Position numbers and translations under genes: made by a program. Positions 50,020 to 60,995 of a stretch of 64,000 bases of DNA are shown one piece after another (position 1 is the stretch's first letter; each line of letters starts with the position of its first letter). The stretch spans positions 186,001-250,000 of the forward strand of contig JAHBWE010000013.1 in assembly GCA_019637155.1 (NCBI GenBank), read 5' to 3'. This stretch comes from Labilithrix sp. (lineage in GTDB: Bacteria > Myxococcota_A > Polyangia > Polyangiales > Polyangiaceae). Below the pieces are notes generated by a model. The model had not been told where the DNA came from. It worked only from the letters and a program-made list of their open reading frames with translations, and ran no database searches.

Positions 50020-51474
50020 ATGTCGGTGGATGTAGTTTTTCTCGCGTCCGAGTTCCCGAACGACAACCCGGCGCTGCACGGCGGCGTCATCTGGGTCTGC
50101 CTCGAGCCGACGTCCCCCCCAACCCCAGAGCTCGTCCCCCCGCCCGCGCCCTCACCAATCGCACGCACGCTCGCTGTCGCGGCGCATTCGGTCGAGGAGC
50201 CGCTTCCGCCCTCACGCACGCTTGCGAACGGTGTCGCGGCGCGTTCGAGTGAGGAGCTGCCGCTCGTGCCGTCGGTCGCGGCGCGTTCGTGTGAGGAGCC
50301 GGCGCTCGTGCCGTCGGGCGGGCTCGCAGATGGTGTCGCGGCGTGTTCGAGTGAGGAGCTGCCGCTCGTGCCGTCGGGCGGGCTCGCAGATGGTGTCGCG
50401 GCGCGTTCGTGCGAGGAGCCGCTCCCGTCCGTCGCGCCCTCGCGCGCTCTCGCGGACATGCGTTCGGGCGAGGCTCTCTCTCCGATCGCGGAGGGGGGGA
50501 CTGCACGTTCGGGCGAGGATCTCTCGCTACCTGCAGAGGCCATCGCCGCGCGTTCGTGCGAGGAGCTGCTCGCGCCCTCGTGCGCTCTCGCGAGCACGCG
50601 CTCGGGCGAGGCTCGCTCGCCGCTCGCAGCCGCCGTCGCCGCGTCTTCGTGCGAGGAGCGCATTCTGCCGCTCGCGGTCCCGCCGATCGAGCTCGCGAGT
50701 CGTGACGAGGTCGCGATCGAACATGTCGAACGGAGCGCCGCGTGCGTCGTTGACGCGACGGCGGCGTCGGATGCGCAGAGCGTGGTGCTGTCGGACGCTG
50801 CTGCGGAGGCGCTCGAGCCCGCGGTCCTCGCCACCGAAGTCGCCGAAGTCGCCGAAGTCGTCGAACCTGCCGCGCTCGCGTTGGAGGGCGCGTTCGGATC
50901 GGTGGTGCCGGTGGAGACGGTGCGGTCGGCGGAGATGGACATGGATGCCGATGCGGACTCGGAGGAGCCGGTGATCGTCGAGGAGCTCACGCCGATCGAT
51001 CCGGCGATCGGCGTCGAGGGCGCGGCGCCTGTCGTCGTGTTCGAGTCGGTGGCGCCGCCGGCGTGCGCGAACGAGTCGAGCGCGTTGCCGCCGCCGAGCG
51101 AGGATCCGTTCACCACGCTCGTGTGCACGCTCGCGGACGTCGCGATCGGCGCGGGCTCGCCGCTCGTCGCTTCGCTGCTCCCCGGTCTCCTCTTCGACGC
51201 GCGCGTGCCCGACGTCCTCGACGACGCGAGCGCCGCGACGCTGAAGGCCTCGGGAGTCTGGAACGGCGAGCAGGTCGCGCCTTCGTTCGTCGAGACGGTG
51301 AACGCGTGGCGCGGCATCCTCCGCGGCACGAGCGACGACTTCTCCGCCTGCGGTGAGATGCTCGACGAGTGGGCGAGCGAGCTCCTCGCGCGCCTCCTCG
51401 ACGCGCACGCGGCCGCGCCGCGCCTCCGCCAGGAGCTCCGCACGCGCGGCGTCGCGGCGTTCGGCCTCGCGTGA
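50020..51474 (+). CDS. Acidic repeat-rich protein of unknown function
   Basis: A 484-residue protein without signal peptide. Residues about 50-220 contain irregular repeats built from RSSEELPLVPS, GGLADGVAAR and RSGEA blocks; the DNA repeats run at 66 bp or so between about 50220 and 50430. A Val/Ala/Glu-rich section follows (ATEVAEVAEVVEPAALA, DADADSEEPVIVEE) and then a folded-looking helical C-terminal domain (about 365-484, PFTTLVCTLADVAIG to AFGLA). The compositional style suggests a disordered linker plus a small binding domain. I know no family. It ends 3 nt from the convergent thioredoxin-like gene. Confidence 0.6.
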   Translation: MSVDVVFLASEFPNDNPALHGGVIWVCLEPTSPPTPELVPPPAPSPIARTLAVAAHSVEEPLPPSRTLANGVAARSSEELPLVPSVAARSCEEPALVPSGGLADGVAACSSEELPLVPSGGLADGVAARSCEEPLPSVAPSRALADMRSGEALSPIAEGGTARSGEDLSLPAEAIAARSCEELLAPSCALASTRSGEARSPLAAAVAASSCEERILPLAVPPIELASRDEVAIEHVERSAACVVDATAASDAQSVVLSDAAAEALEPAVLATEVAEVAEVVEPAALALEGAFGSVVPVETVRSAEMDMDADADSEEPVIVEELTPIDPAIGVEGAAPVVVFESVAPPACANESSALPPPSEDPFTTLVCTLADVAIGAGSPLVASLLPGLLFDARVPDVLDDASAATLKASGVWNGEQVAPSFVETVNAWRGILRGTSDDFSACGEMLDEWASELLARLLDAHAAAPRLRQELRTRGVAAFGLA

Positions 51475-51476
51475 CG

Positions 51477-51983
51477 TTACTTCTGCGCGAAGAGGGGACG
51501 TAGCTTCTTGGTCAGGTCCAGGACGGCGGCCTCGCCCTTGATGCCGCCCTCGACGCGCTTGTCGGTCGGGTGGCCGTCCGCGTCGGGCACGACGAAGAGC
51601 GGGATGAACTGGGACGCGTAGCCCGCCGCGACGATGCGATCGCGATCGACGTCGAGATCGAACTCCATCACGGTGAGGTTCGGGAACTCGTTGTCGAGCT
51701 TCCCCTCCGCTGCCGCGTGATGGAAGCGCTGGCAGGGCTCGCACCACTTGGCCCCCACGTAGACGAGGAGGTCGCGGCTCTCCGCCATCGTGCGCTCGCG
51801 CTCCGCCTTGATGAGGGTCGCCGCGTTGTCGCCCGCCGGCGCCTTCACGATGCGGACGCCCGGCGGCGCGAGGACCAGCGGCGAGCCGCTCGTCTTGGCC
51901 GGAGGCTCCGGGACAGGCTCCTTCTCCGTCCGCGTGCACGCGACGACGGCGGCGAGCGCCAGCACCACGAGTCGTCGCGTCAT
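51477..51983 (-). CDS. Thioredoxin-fold lipoprotein
   Basis: A 168-residue predicted lipoprotein (VVAC, anchored Cys16). A Pro-rich linker leads to a thioredoxin-like domain at about 45-165 with the active-site CxxC as WCEPC (Cys81, Cys84) and the cis-Pro loop at FIPLFVV. It resembles DsbD-gamma or thiol-disulfide proteins of the periplasm, probably reducing or exchanging disulfides. Given the many Cys-rich lipoproteins nearby, a role in their disulfide maturation is possible. Start ATG 51983 overlaps the stop of the upstream gene by 4 nt. Confidence 0.88.
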   Translation of the reverse strand: MTRRLVVLALAAVVACTRTEKEPVPEPPAKTSGSPLVLAPPGVRIVKAPAGDNAATLIKAERERTMAESRDLLVYVGAKWCEPCQRFHHAAAEGKLDNEFPNLTVMEFDLDVDRDRIVAAGYASQFIPLFVVPDADGHPTDKRVEGGIKGEAAVLDLTKKLRPLFAQK

Positions 51984-52549
51984 CGCGGCGGCGGCTCCGA
52001 CCAGCGGCTCGCGATCTCGTCCCAGCTCGGCGCGGTCTCGTCCGCCGAGGTGACGAGGACGCGCACGCGCACGATCATGCGCTCGACCGGCGAGGTGTAC
52101 CCGTGCTTCTTCGCCTTCATGAACATCGCTTCCATCCCCGGGAGCGGGAGCGGGTAGCTGAAGCGGACCTTGTCCTTGTCGCGGAGGCGGCCGCCGCCGA
52201 GCCGCGCGCCGAGCATGTCGTGCCCAGGCTCCGGCTTGCCGCTCTCGCGGTCGACGATCTCCACGCACTTGAAGGTGGAGTCGAGGCCGTAGACGCGCCG
52301 CTTGGTCCAGACCTCCGCCGCGCGCCACGGCTTGCGCTCGCCGCCGGCGACCTGCGACTCCTCGACGATGACCATCTCGATCCCGGTCGACGGCATGGGG
52401 ACGCTGCTCGAGGGGGGAGGTACCGCCGCGTGTATCTGAAGCGTGGCTCGCCTCGCCGCCGTGCTGTCGGGCAGGTCCAAAGCCCCGCCCGCCCGCAGCT
52501 TGCGCGTCACCCCTTCGTCCGGCGGTTTCGGGCGCTCCGTCTTGGACAT
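51980..52549 (-). CDS. Conserved-looking hypothetical protein
   Basis: A 189-residue soluble protein from ATG 52549; ATG 52570 would add seven residues. After a Pro/Ser-rich N-terminal part it has an alpha/beta section (MVIVEESQVAGGERKPWRAAEVWTKRRVYGLDSTFKCVEIVDRESG) and basic end sections (MFMKAKKHGYTSPVERMIVRVRVLV). No domain is recognised. It is translationally coupled to the thioredoxin-fold lipoprotein (ATGA), which is its only contextual clue. Confidence 0.6.
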   Translation of the reverse strand: MSKTERPKPPDEGVTRKLRAGGALDLPDSTAARRATLQIHAAVPPPSSSVPMPSTGIEMVIVEESQVAGGERKPWRAAEVWTKRRVYGLDSTFKCVEIVDRESGKPEPGHDMLGARLGGGRLRDKDKVRFSYPLPLPGMEAMFMKAKKHGYTSPVERMIVRVRVLVTSADETAPSWDEIASRWSEPPPR

Positions 52550-52682
52550 CGAACCCCGCGATCCTAGCAAGCCGGCGCCTCACGGATCGCGATCGATCCG
52601 AACGGCACGCGCAAAATCCCGCGAAATTGGGTCGTCCTGAAGGTGGGTGGATGTGGCACGACAGCTGCTCGACCCGGCGGAC

Positions 52683-53783
52683 ATGAAGCTCCTTCCTCTC
52701 GCTTTCGTCGCCGGTTGCCTCTCGGCGGTCACATGCCTGTCCGGCTGCTCTGCCCAGACGTCGGAGGAGGACGTCGGCGACTCGACGTCGGACCTCACCG
52801 CCGGACAGGACGCGGTCGTGGCCGTCGATCACTTGAACCTGCGCGGCGGTCCGTCGACGGACCACGCCGTCCTCGCCGTCATGGTCGGCGGCGAACGCGT
52901 GCGCGTGCGCGGCGGCAACGAGAACGGCTTCGTCCCCGTCACGTACGACGGCATCGAGGGCTGGGCCTACGAGGAGTACCTCCGCGCGACGGGCGCGCCT
53001 GCGCCGATCGGATCGCTCGCCGACGCCGTCGCAGAGCTCGCGAGCGAGGCGCCGCGGCGATCGCCCGGCACCGAGCTCGGCATCGCGGTGATGAACCTGT
53101 CGACCGGCGAGTACGCGGGCGCCGGTGACGACGTGCGCCACGTCTCGGCGAGCTCGGCCAAGGTGATGTGGGTCGCGGCCGCGATGCGCGCGGGCGCCGG
53201 CGTCGGCGACATCGCGGGGCCGATCTTCCAGAGCTCGGACAACCACCTCTCCGGCACCGCGATCGATCGCGCGGGCGGCATCGACGCGGTCAACGAGACG
53301 TACTGGAACGTCTTCGGGATGGACAAGAGCATCACCGCGAACTGGAGCTTCGGCGCGCGCCGCGTCGCGCGCGAGCAGGGGCTCCTCGGCGGCGACAACT
53401 ACTTCACGCCGCGCAACGTGATCACGTTCCTCTCGAAGCTCGACGCGGGCGAGCTCCTCGGCGATCGCACCGACGAGCTCGAGACGTACATGACGTGGTC
53501 GCCGCGGAGCGGGTGGGGCGGCTGGATGGGTACGCTCCTCCCCGCGAACGCGCGCGCGTCGATGATGCACAAGGCCGGCTGGCTCCCGCCGCCCGACTAC
53601 GCGCAGTACAGCACGCTCAACGACGTCGGCATCGTCCAGGTGCCGGGCGGCGATCGCTACGCGATCGCGCTCCTCGCGCGCTACGGCCGCAACTACGGCG
53701 CCGAGGCGAGCATGGTCGAGCGAGCGTCGTGCGTCGTCTACCGGACGATCGCGAACGACGCCTCGCTCGGCTGCCGCGACTGA
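52683..53783 (+). CDS. SH3/class-A beta-lactamase-fold serine hydrolase lipoprotein
   Basis: A 366-residue predicted lipoprotein (CLSGC, Cys22). A bacterial SH3-type domain (about 45-105, DHLNLRGGPSTDHAVLAVMVGGERVRVRG then GIEGWAYEEYL) is followed by a class-A beta-lactamase/D-Ala peptidase fold (about 115-360). The three active-site elements are present: SxxK as Ser157-Ser-Ala-Lys160, SDN at 185-187, and a KTG-like KAG in MHKAGWLPP. SH3 domains of this type often bind cell-wall peptide. The enzyme may cleave a beta-lactam or peptidoglycan bond; activity is inferred. It starts at ATG 52683 and ends 11 nt from convergent aceA. Confidence 0.85.
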   Translation: MKLLPLAFVAGCLSAVTCLSGCSAQTSEEDVGDSTSDLTAGQDAVVAVDHLNLRGGPSTDHAVLAVMVGGERVRVRGGNENGFVPVTYDGIEGWAYEEYLRATGAPAPIGSLADAVAELASEAPRRSPGTELGIAVMNLSTGEYAGAGDDVRHVSASSAKVMWVAAAMRAGAGVGDIAGPIFQSSDNHLSGTAIDRAGGIDAVNETYWNVFGMDKSITANWSFGARRVAREQGLLGGDNYFTPRNVITFLSKLDAGELLGDRTDELETYMTWSPRSGWGGWMGTLLPANARASMMHKAGWLPPPDYAQYSTLNDVGIVQVPGGDRYAIALLARYGRNYGAEASMVERASCVVYRTIANDASLGCRD

Positions 53784-53793
53784 GCGGAGCGGA

Positions 53794-55070
53794 TCAGAAC
53801 TGGTGCTTCTCGGTCGAGTCCTCGAGCGCGAGGGTCGACGCCTTGCCGCCGGAGATCACCTCCGCGACCTGATCGAAGTAGCCGGTGCCGACCTCGCGCT
53901 GGTGGCGCGTGGCGGTGTACCCGACCTTCTCCGCGGCGAACTCCGCCTGCTGGAGCTCGGAGTACGCCGCCATCCCGGCGTCCTTGTATTTCCGCGCGAG
54001 CTCGAACATCCCGAAGTTCAGCGCGTGGAAGCCGGCGAGGGTGACGAACTGGAACTTGTAGCCCATCGCGCCGAGCTCGCGCTGGAACTTGGCGATCGTC
54101 GCGTCGTCGAGGTGCTTCTTCCAGTTGAAGCTCGGCGAGCAGTTGTACGCGAGCATCTTGTTCGGGAACTCCTTCCGGATCCCCTCCGCGAACTTCTTCG
54201 CCTGCGCGAGGTCGGGCGTCGACGTCTCGCACCAGACGAGGTCCGCGTACGGCGCGTAGGCGAGGCCGCGCGCGATCGCGGTGTCGACGCCGCTCTTGAT
54301 GCGGAAGAAGCCCTCCGCCGTGCGCTCGCCCTTCTGGATGAAGGGGTGGTCGCGCTCGTCGACGTCGCTCGTGAGGAGCTTCGCGCTGTCGGCGTCGGTG
54401 CGGGCGACGAGGAGGGTGGGGACGCCGGCGACGTCGGCGGCGAGCCGCGCGGCGGTGAGGGTGCGGAGGAACGCGGAGGTCGGGATGAGGACCTTGCCGC
54501 CCATGTGCCCGCACTTCTTCTCGCTCGCGAGCTGGTCCTCGAAGTGAACGCCCGCCGCGCCGGCCTCGATCATGCCCTTCATGAGCTCGTACGCGTTGAG
54601 GGGGCCGCCGAAGCCGGCCTCGGCGTCGGCCATGATCGGCGCGAGCCAGTAGCGCTGCGCCTTGCCCTCGGCGTGCTCGATCTGATCGGCGCGGAGGAGC
54701 GCGTCGTTGATCTTCTTCACGACCTTCGGGACCGAGTCCGCGGGGTAGAGGCTCTGGTCGGGGTACATCTGGCCGGCGCTGTTCGCGTCGGCGGCGACCT
54801 GCCAGCCCGAGAGGTAGATCGCCTCGAGGCCGGCGCGCACCTGCTGCACCGCCATGTTGCCGGTGAGGGCGCCGAGGGCGGCGACGTAGTCGCGTTCGTG
54901 GAGGAGCTTCCACAGCCGCTCGGCGCCGAGGCGCGCGAGCGTGTAGTCGATCTTGAACGAGCCGCGGAGCTTCGCGACGTCCGCGTCGGTGTAGTTGCGC
55001 TTGATGCCCGCCCAGCGCGCCTCGCGCTCGGCCGAGATGGGTTCGTGCAGTTCAACGGTGCGGGCTGCGC

Positions 55071-55074
<4 letters not shown>
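53794..55074 (-). CDS. aceA: Isocitrate lyase
   Basis: Splits isocitrate into glyoxylate and succinate, first step of the glyoxylate shunt. The 426-residue protein has the family motif KKCGH at 186-190 (catalytic Cys188), [25 protein letters not shown] and [14 protein letters not shown]. Start ATG 55074 overlaps the aceB stop as ATGA, so aceB-aceA are one transcript. The order aceB then aceA is typical. Expression is probably controlled by the divergent ScfR/RamB-type gene at 56760. Confidence 0.97.
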
Positions 55075-56645
<1,571 letters not shown>

Positions 56646-56724
56646 GATGCGACGTGTTAGACCTTGCTGGTAATAGGCTTTGCAGTCAAGATGTGGAGTG
56701 CACGGGCCAAGAAACAGGCGTTTT

Positions 56725-56759
56725 AGGTTGTCAATGACAACCTGTAAGGTTGTAACAGT

Positions 56760-56771
<12 letters not shown>
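56725..56771. promoter_or_regulatory. Operator-like palindromes upstream of and over the ScfR/RamB-type start
   Basis: An AGGTTGTC-AAT-GACAACCT palindrome occupies 56725-56743. An extra AGGTTGT half-site begins at 56747. The inner TGTCAATGACA of the first palindrome recurs at 56761-56771, covering the start codon region, 32 bp (about three helical turns) away. The location suits autoregulation and control of aceBA. No binding data are implied. Confidence 0.65.
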
Positions 56772-58253
<1,482 letters not shown>

Positions 58254-58299
58254 AATGGGCCTTGCGCCGGGATGATGCGCCGTCGATGATGACGCGGAC

Positions 58300-59688
58300 A
58301 TGTCTCGGACTTCGGCGGCCAAAGTCGGGCGCTGGCTAGCAGGAAAAGAGAGACGCGACGAAGCGGTCGCCCTCCTCTGTGCGTGGGCGGCGAACGGGCC
58401 GAACGACAAGGAGGGGCAGGAGCTCCTTGCGGAGGCGTTCCGTCTCGATCCGGGGTCGCAGCTCGCGCAGCTCGCGTTCGAGCGCATGGAAGGCATCGCG
58501 GCGAAGGACCACGCGCCGCTCGAGCAAGCGATCGCGACGTGGACCGCCGACGAGATCGCGAAGCTCGAGAAGCAGATCGTCCGCCCGAACTTCATTCGCG
58601 CGCAGGTCGGCTTCAACAACAACGTCAAGTACAACGGCCTCGTCTTCCACATCCAGACGGAGGACTCCGGCCTCGACAAGCCGCACATCATCACGCACCT
58701 CTTCGCGGACGGCGGCCGCATCATCAAGAGCCACAAGCGCATCTACGCGAGCGAGGTGAAGCGCGACGACGTCGCGAAGTTCGTGCGCGCGCTGATGAAG
58801 GGCCAGCACATGGAGATGGCCCTCATGCTGCGCGAGGGCAAGTTCGACGAGGTCATCGCCGGCCGCGCGATCGGCGGCATGCACACGCTGGAGGAGCCGC
58901 CGCGCACGGCGGAGAAGCTCGCGACGAAGAAGGAGGAGCGCGTCGAGGCCGCGCCGGCCGCGCGCTCGATCCCGCCGCCCGCGCCTCCGCCGCCGGTCGC
59001 GGACACGTCGGAGCTCTCGCGCCTCGTCGCGCAGGCGCCGGTGCAGAAGTCGTATTTCCGCCTCAACGTCGTGCGCAGCCTCACCGGCGGTCCGGCGTTC
59101 TACGAGCCGAAGGGCGAGAACGCGGTCATCGGGCGGCTGGGGCCGATCTCGCTCGAGGCGGAGCGCTTCTGCCATCCGCGCGAGGCGGAGATCAACTGGA
59201 AGCAGGGGCGCATCTGGCTGAACGATCTCGAGGAGGGCAACGGCGTCTTCTTGCGCATTCGCCAGCCGGTCGAGCTCGAGATCGGCGACGAGTTCATGGT
59301 CGGCGATCAGGTGCTCCTCATCGAGCGCAACCCCGAGCCGAACGACGGCCCGGGTCCGGGCCCGACGTACTTCTACTCGTCGCCGAAGTGGCCTTCGTCG
59401 TTCCGCGTCGTGCAGCTCTTCGAGGGCGGCGCGAAGGGCGCGTGCGTCGTCGCGCGCGGGACGACGATGCAGATCGGCTCCGCGATCGGCGACTTCGTGT
59501 TCACCGCGGATCCGCTCGTCGAGGATCAGCACTGCCTCGTCGAAGAGCAGGCCGGCTCGATCGTCCTCTCGGACCTCGGCTCGCGCACCGGCGTCTTCGT
59601 CCGCATCAAGGGCGAACAGGAGCTCGTCGCCGGCGACGAAATCATCGTCGGCCGCACGCGCATGCAGCTCGAGGCGCTGCAGGTTTAG
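58300..59688 (+). CDS. FHA-domain protein with N-terminal helical region
   Basis: A 462-residue cytoplasmic protein. Residues 1-65 are helical and TPR-like (DEAVALLCAWAANGPNDKEGQELLAEAF). A central part (about 90-200) has no known domain. After a Pro-rich linker (about 225-235) come two forkhead-associated beta-sandwiches, at about 265-345 (AVIGRLGPISLEAERFCHP, then VELEIGDEFMVGD) and about 380-462 (MQIGSAIGDFVF, EDQHCLVEE, DLGSRTGVFVRI, GDEIIVGRTRM). FHA domains bind phosphothreonine, so it may be an effector of nearby Ser/Thr kinases. Its stop codon TAG is the first base pairs of a terminator hairpin. Confidence 0.85.
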   Translation: MSRTSAAKVGRWLAGKERRDEAVALLCAWAANGPNDKEGQELLAEAFRLDPGSQLAQLAFERMEGIAAKDHAPLEQAIATWTADEIAKLEKQIVRPNFIRAQVGFNNNVKYNGLVFHIQTEDSGLDKPHIITHLFADGGRIIKSHKRIYASEVKRDDVAKFVRALMKGQHMEMALMLREGKFDEVIAGRAIGGMHTLEEPPRTAEKLATKKEERVEAAPAARSIPPPAPPPPVADTSELSRLVAQAPVQKSYFRLNVVRSLTGGPAFYEPKGENAVIGRLGPISLEAERFCHPREAEINWKQGRIWLNDLEEGNGVFLRIRQPVELEIGDEFMVGDQVLLIERNPEPNDGPGPGPTYFYSSPKWPSSFRVVQLFEGGAKGACVVARGTTMQIGSAIGDFVFTADPLVEDQHCLVEEQAGSIVLSDLGSRTGVFVRIKGEQELVAGDEIIVGRTRMQLEALQV

Positions 59689-59716
59689 GGGCTTCGCCCC
59701 TAAGACCCCACCCCGG
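59686..59716 (+). terminator. Hairpin built on the stop codon of the FHA gene
   Basis: TAGGGGC-TTC-GCCCCTA (59686-59702) is a 7-bp perfect stem whose left arm starts with the TAG stop codon, followed by AGACCCCACCCCGGAACACG. It matches the core-plus-tail pattern of the dispersed 3'-end repeats. No U-run follows, so termination or RNA protection is inferred from position. Confidence 0.55.
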
Positions 59717-59718
59717 AA

Positions 59719-60015
59719 CACGACCCGCCGAAGCGGCGGGCGCTACGCGCCGCTGTGGCGGTCGCATTCCGGGGCCCCGTTCGCGGAGCACGAGCCGTCG
59801 AAGCGGTGGGCGGTACGCGCTGTTGTGGCGGTCGCTTTCCGGGGGCCGTTCGCGGAGCACGAGTCGCCGGAGGGGTGGGCGCTACGCGCTGCTGTGGCGG
59901 TCGCTTTCCGGGGGCCGTTCGCGGAACATGAGCCGCCGAAGGGGCGGGCGGTACGCGCTGCTGTGGCGGTCGCATTCCGGGGGCCCGTTCGGAGCACGAG
60001 CCGCCGGAGGGGACC
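59719..60015. repeat. Four and a half tandem 69-bp repeats
   Basis: Copies start at 59719, 59789, 59858, 59927 and (partial) 59995. Each runs CACGAGCCGCCGAAG..GGGCGGTACGCGCTG.TGTGGCGGTCGC.TTCCGGGGGCC with scattered changes. The unit contains a CCGCC..GGCGG stem. It fills the gap between the FHA gene and the NlpC-like lipoprotein gene. Because the period is near 69, open frames run through it on both strands without being genes. Confidence 0.7.
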
Positions 60016-60027
60016 CGTTCGCGGCTC

Positions 60028-60849
60028 TCAAAGCTCGGCGACGATCTCCTTCGGGATGGCGAGGGTCGACTGGAAGTCCTTGTTGAGGGGGTCCATGTCG
60101 TCGAGGGCGGGGAGCATCGAGGTGACGTCGGTGACGGTGCCGCTCGCGTTGCGCTTGATCTTGATCCATGGGGTCGCCATCCACTCGCGCGGGAAGCCGC
60201 GGCGGAGGTTCGCCTCCGAGACCATGTGCGGCTTGCGCGCGCCGCCCTCGTTGTCCGGGCGGTACCAGTTGTTGTGGTAGATCCAGACGACGCCGTCGCG
60301 ATCGGTGTGGCCGATGAAGCCGACGTGCTGATCGCCGGGGTTGCTCGAGTGGATGCTCATGCCCGCGAGCAGCGTGCCGGCGGGGATGTGACCGCCGTAG
60401 ATCGTGTTCAGCTTCGCGATGAACTCGGCCTTCTTCTGCGGCATCTTGTAGGTCGCGCCGCCTCCGCTGCGGACGTCGGCGATGAGGTTGCGGACGCCCT
60501 CCTGGTCGTAGCTCGTGATGCCCGCGAGGAAGAGCACCTTCGACACGTTGGTCGCGCACATGCGGGCCTTCGGGAAGCGCGGGTAGTCGTCCTGCACGCC
60601 GCCCCAGTAGGTCGAGGCGCGCATGATGTTCTGGCCGGTGCGAGTGAGGAGGTCGAAGCGGAGGTTCGGGTCGATGCGGGTCCGCGCGACGGCGGAGAGC
60701 TCCGCGTTCGTCACCGTGGTGACCGGCTCCTCGACGCTCTCGACATCCTCGTCGTCGCCGGTGTCCGTCGCGCAGCCGGCGAGGGCAGGCGCGGCCGCGA
60801 GGGCGAGACCGAGAAGGAGCGTGAGGCGGCGAAGCGATGGGGCGATCAT
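60028..60849 (-). CDS. NlpC/CHAP-like lipoprotein, possible cysteine amidase
   Basis: A 273-residue predicted lipoprotein (ALAGC, Cys26). The domain (about 60-265) has a Cys at 98 (ARMCATNVSKVLF), then GDQHVGFIG with His175 and a polar IYHNNWYRP (His192-Asn-Asn). Cys, His, and a further polar residue in this order resemble NlpC/P60 or CHAP amidases that cut peptidoglycan peptides. Spacing and flanks are atypical, so activity is only inferred. ATG 60849 is chosen for its signal peptide. It is divergent from the Ser/Thr kinase gene. Confidence 0.65.
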   Translation of the reverse strand: MIAPSLRRLTLLLGLALAAAPALAGCATDTGDDEDVESVEEPVTTVTNAELSAVARTRIDPNLRFDLLTRTGQNIMRASTYWGGVQDDYPRFPKARMCATNVSKVLFLAGITSYDQEGVRNLIADVRSGGGATYKMPQKKAEFIAKLNTIYGGHIPAGTLLAGMSIHSSNPGDQHVGFIGHTDRDGVVWIYHNNWYRPDNEGGARKPHMVSEANLRRGFPREWMATPWIKIKRNASGTVTDVTSMLPALDDMDPLNKDFQSTLAIPKEIVAEL

Positions 60850-60925
60850 GCCTACCTTGGCGCACATCGTGTGCCGCGCAGAACACGGCGCTAATTGCGC
60901 AAAACTACACGCTCACGGGGGTAAA

Positions 60926-60939
60926 ACCTACCTGTAGGT
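60926..60939. promoter_or_regulatory. Inverted repeat in the divergent region before the kinase
   Basis: ACCTAC-CT-GTAGGT, perfect 6-bp arms with a 2-nt spacer, 57 nt before the kinase start and 77 nt before the divergent lipoprotein start. It could bind a dimeric regulator acting on both genes. Confidence 0.4.
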
Positions 60940-60995
60940 GAGGGTGCGATGATCCATGACGGCGGTCTGACCCGCTATCGTGGCAGCGGGGCGTC

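Noticed and set aside
52654-52669. Sigma-54-like site TGGCACG-N5-TGCT upstream of the SH3/beta-lactamase-like gene
   Set aside because: Transcription would start about 3 nt before the ATG, leaving no room for a leader; the -12 part is imperfect and no enhancer-binding protein gene is near.
56679-56684. TTTGCA upstream of aceB as a classic RamB/PrpR site
   Set aside because: Only half of the TTTGCAAA consensus is present; the TGTCAATGACA palindromes are stronger candidates.
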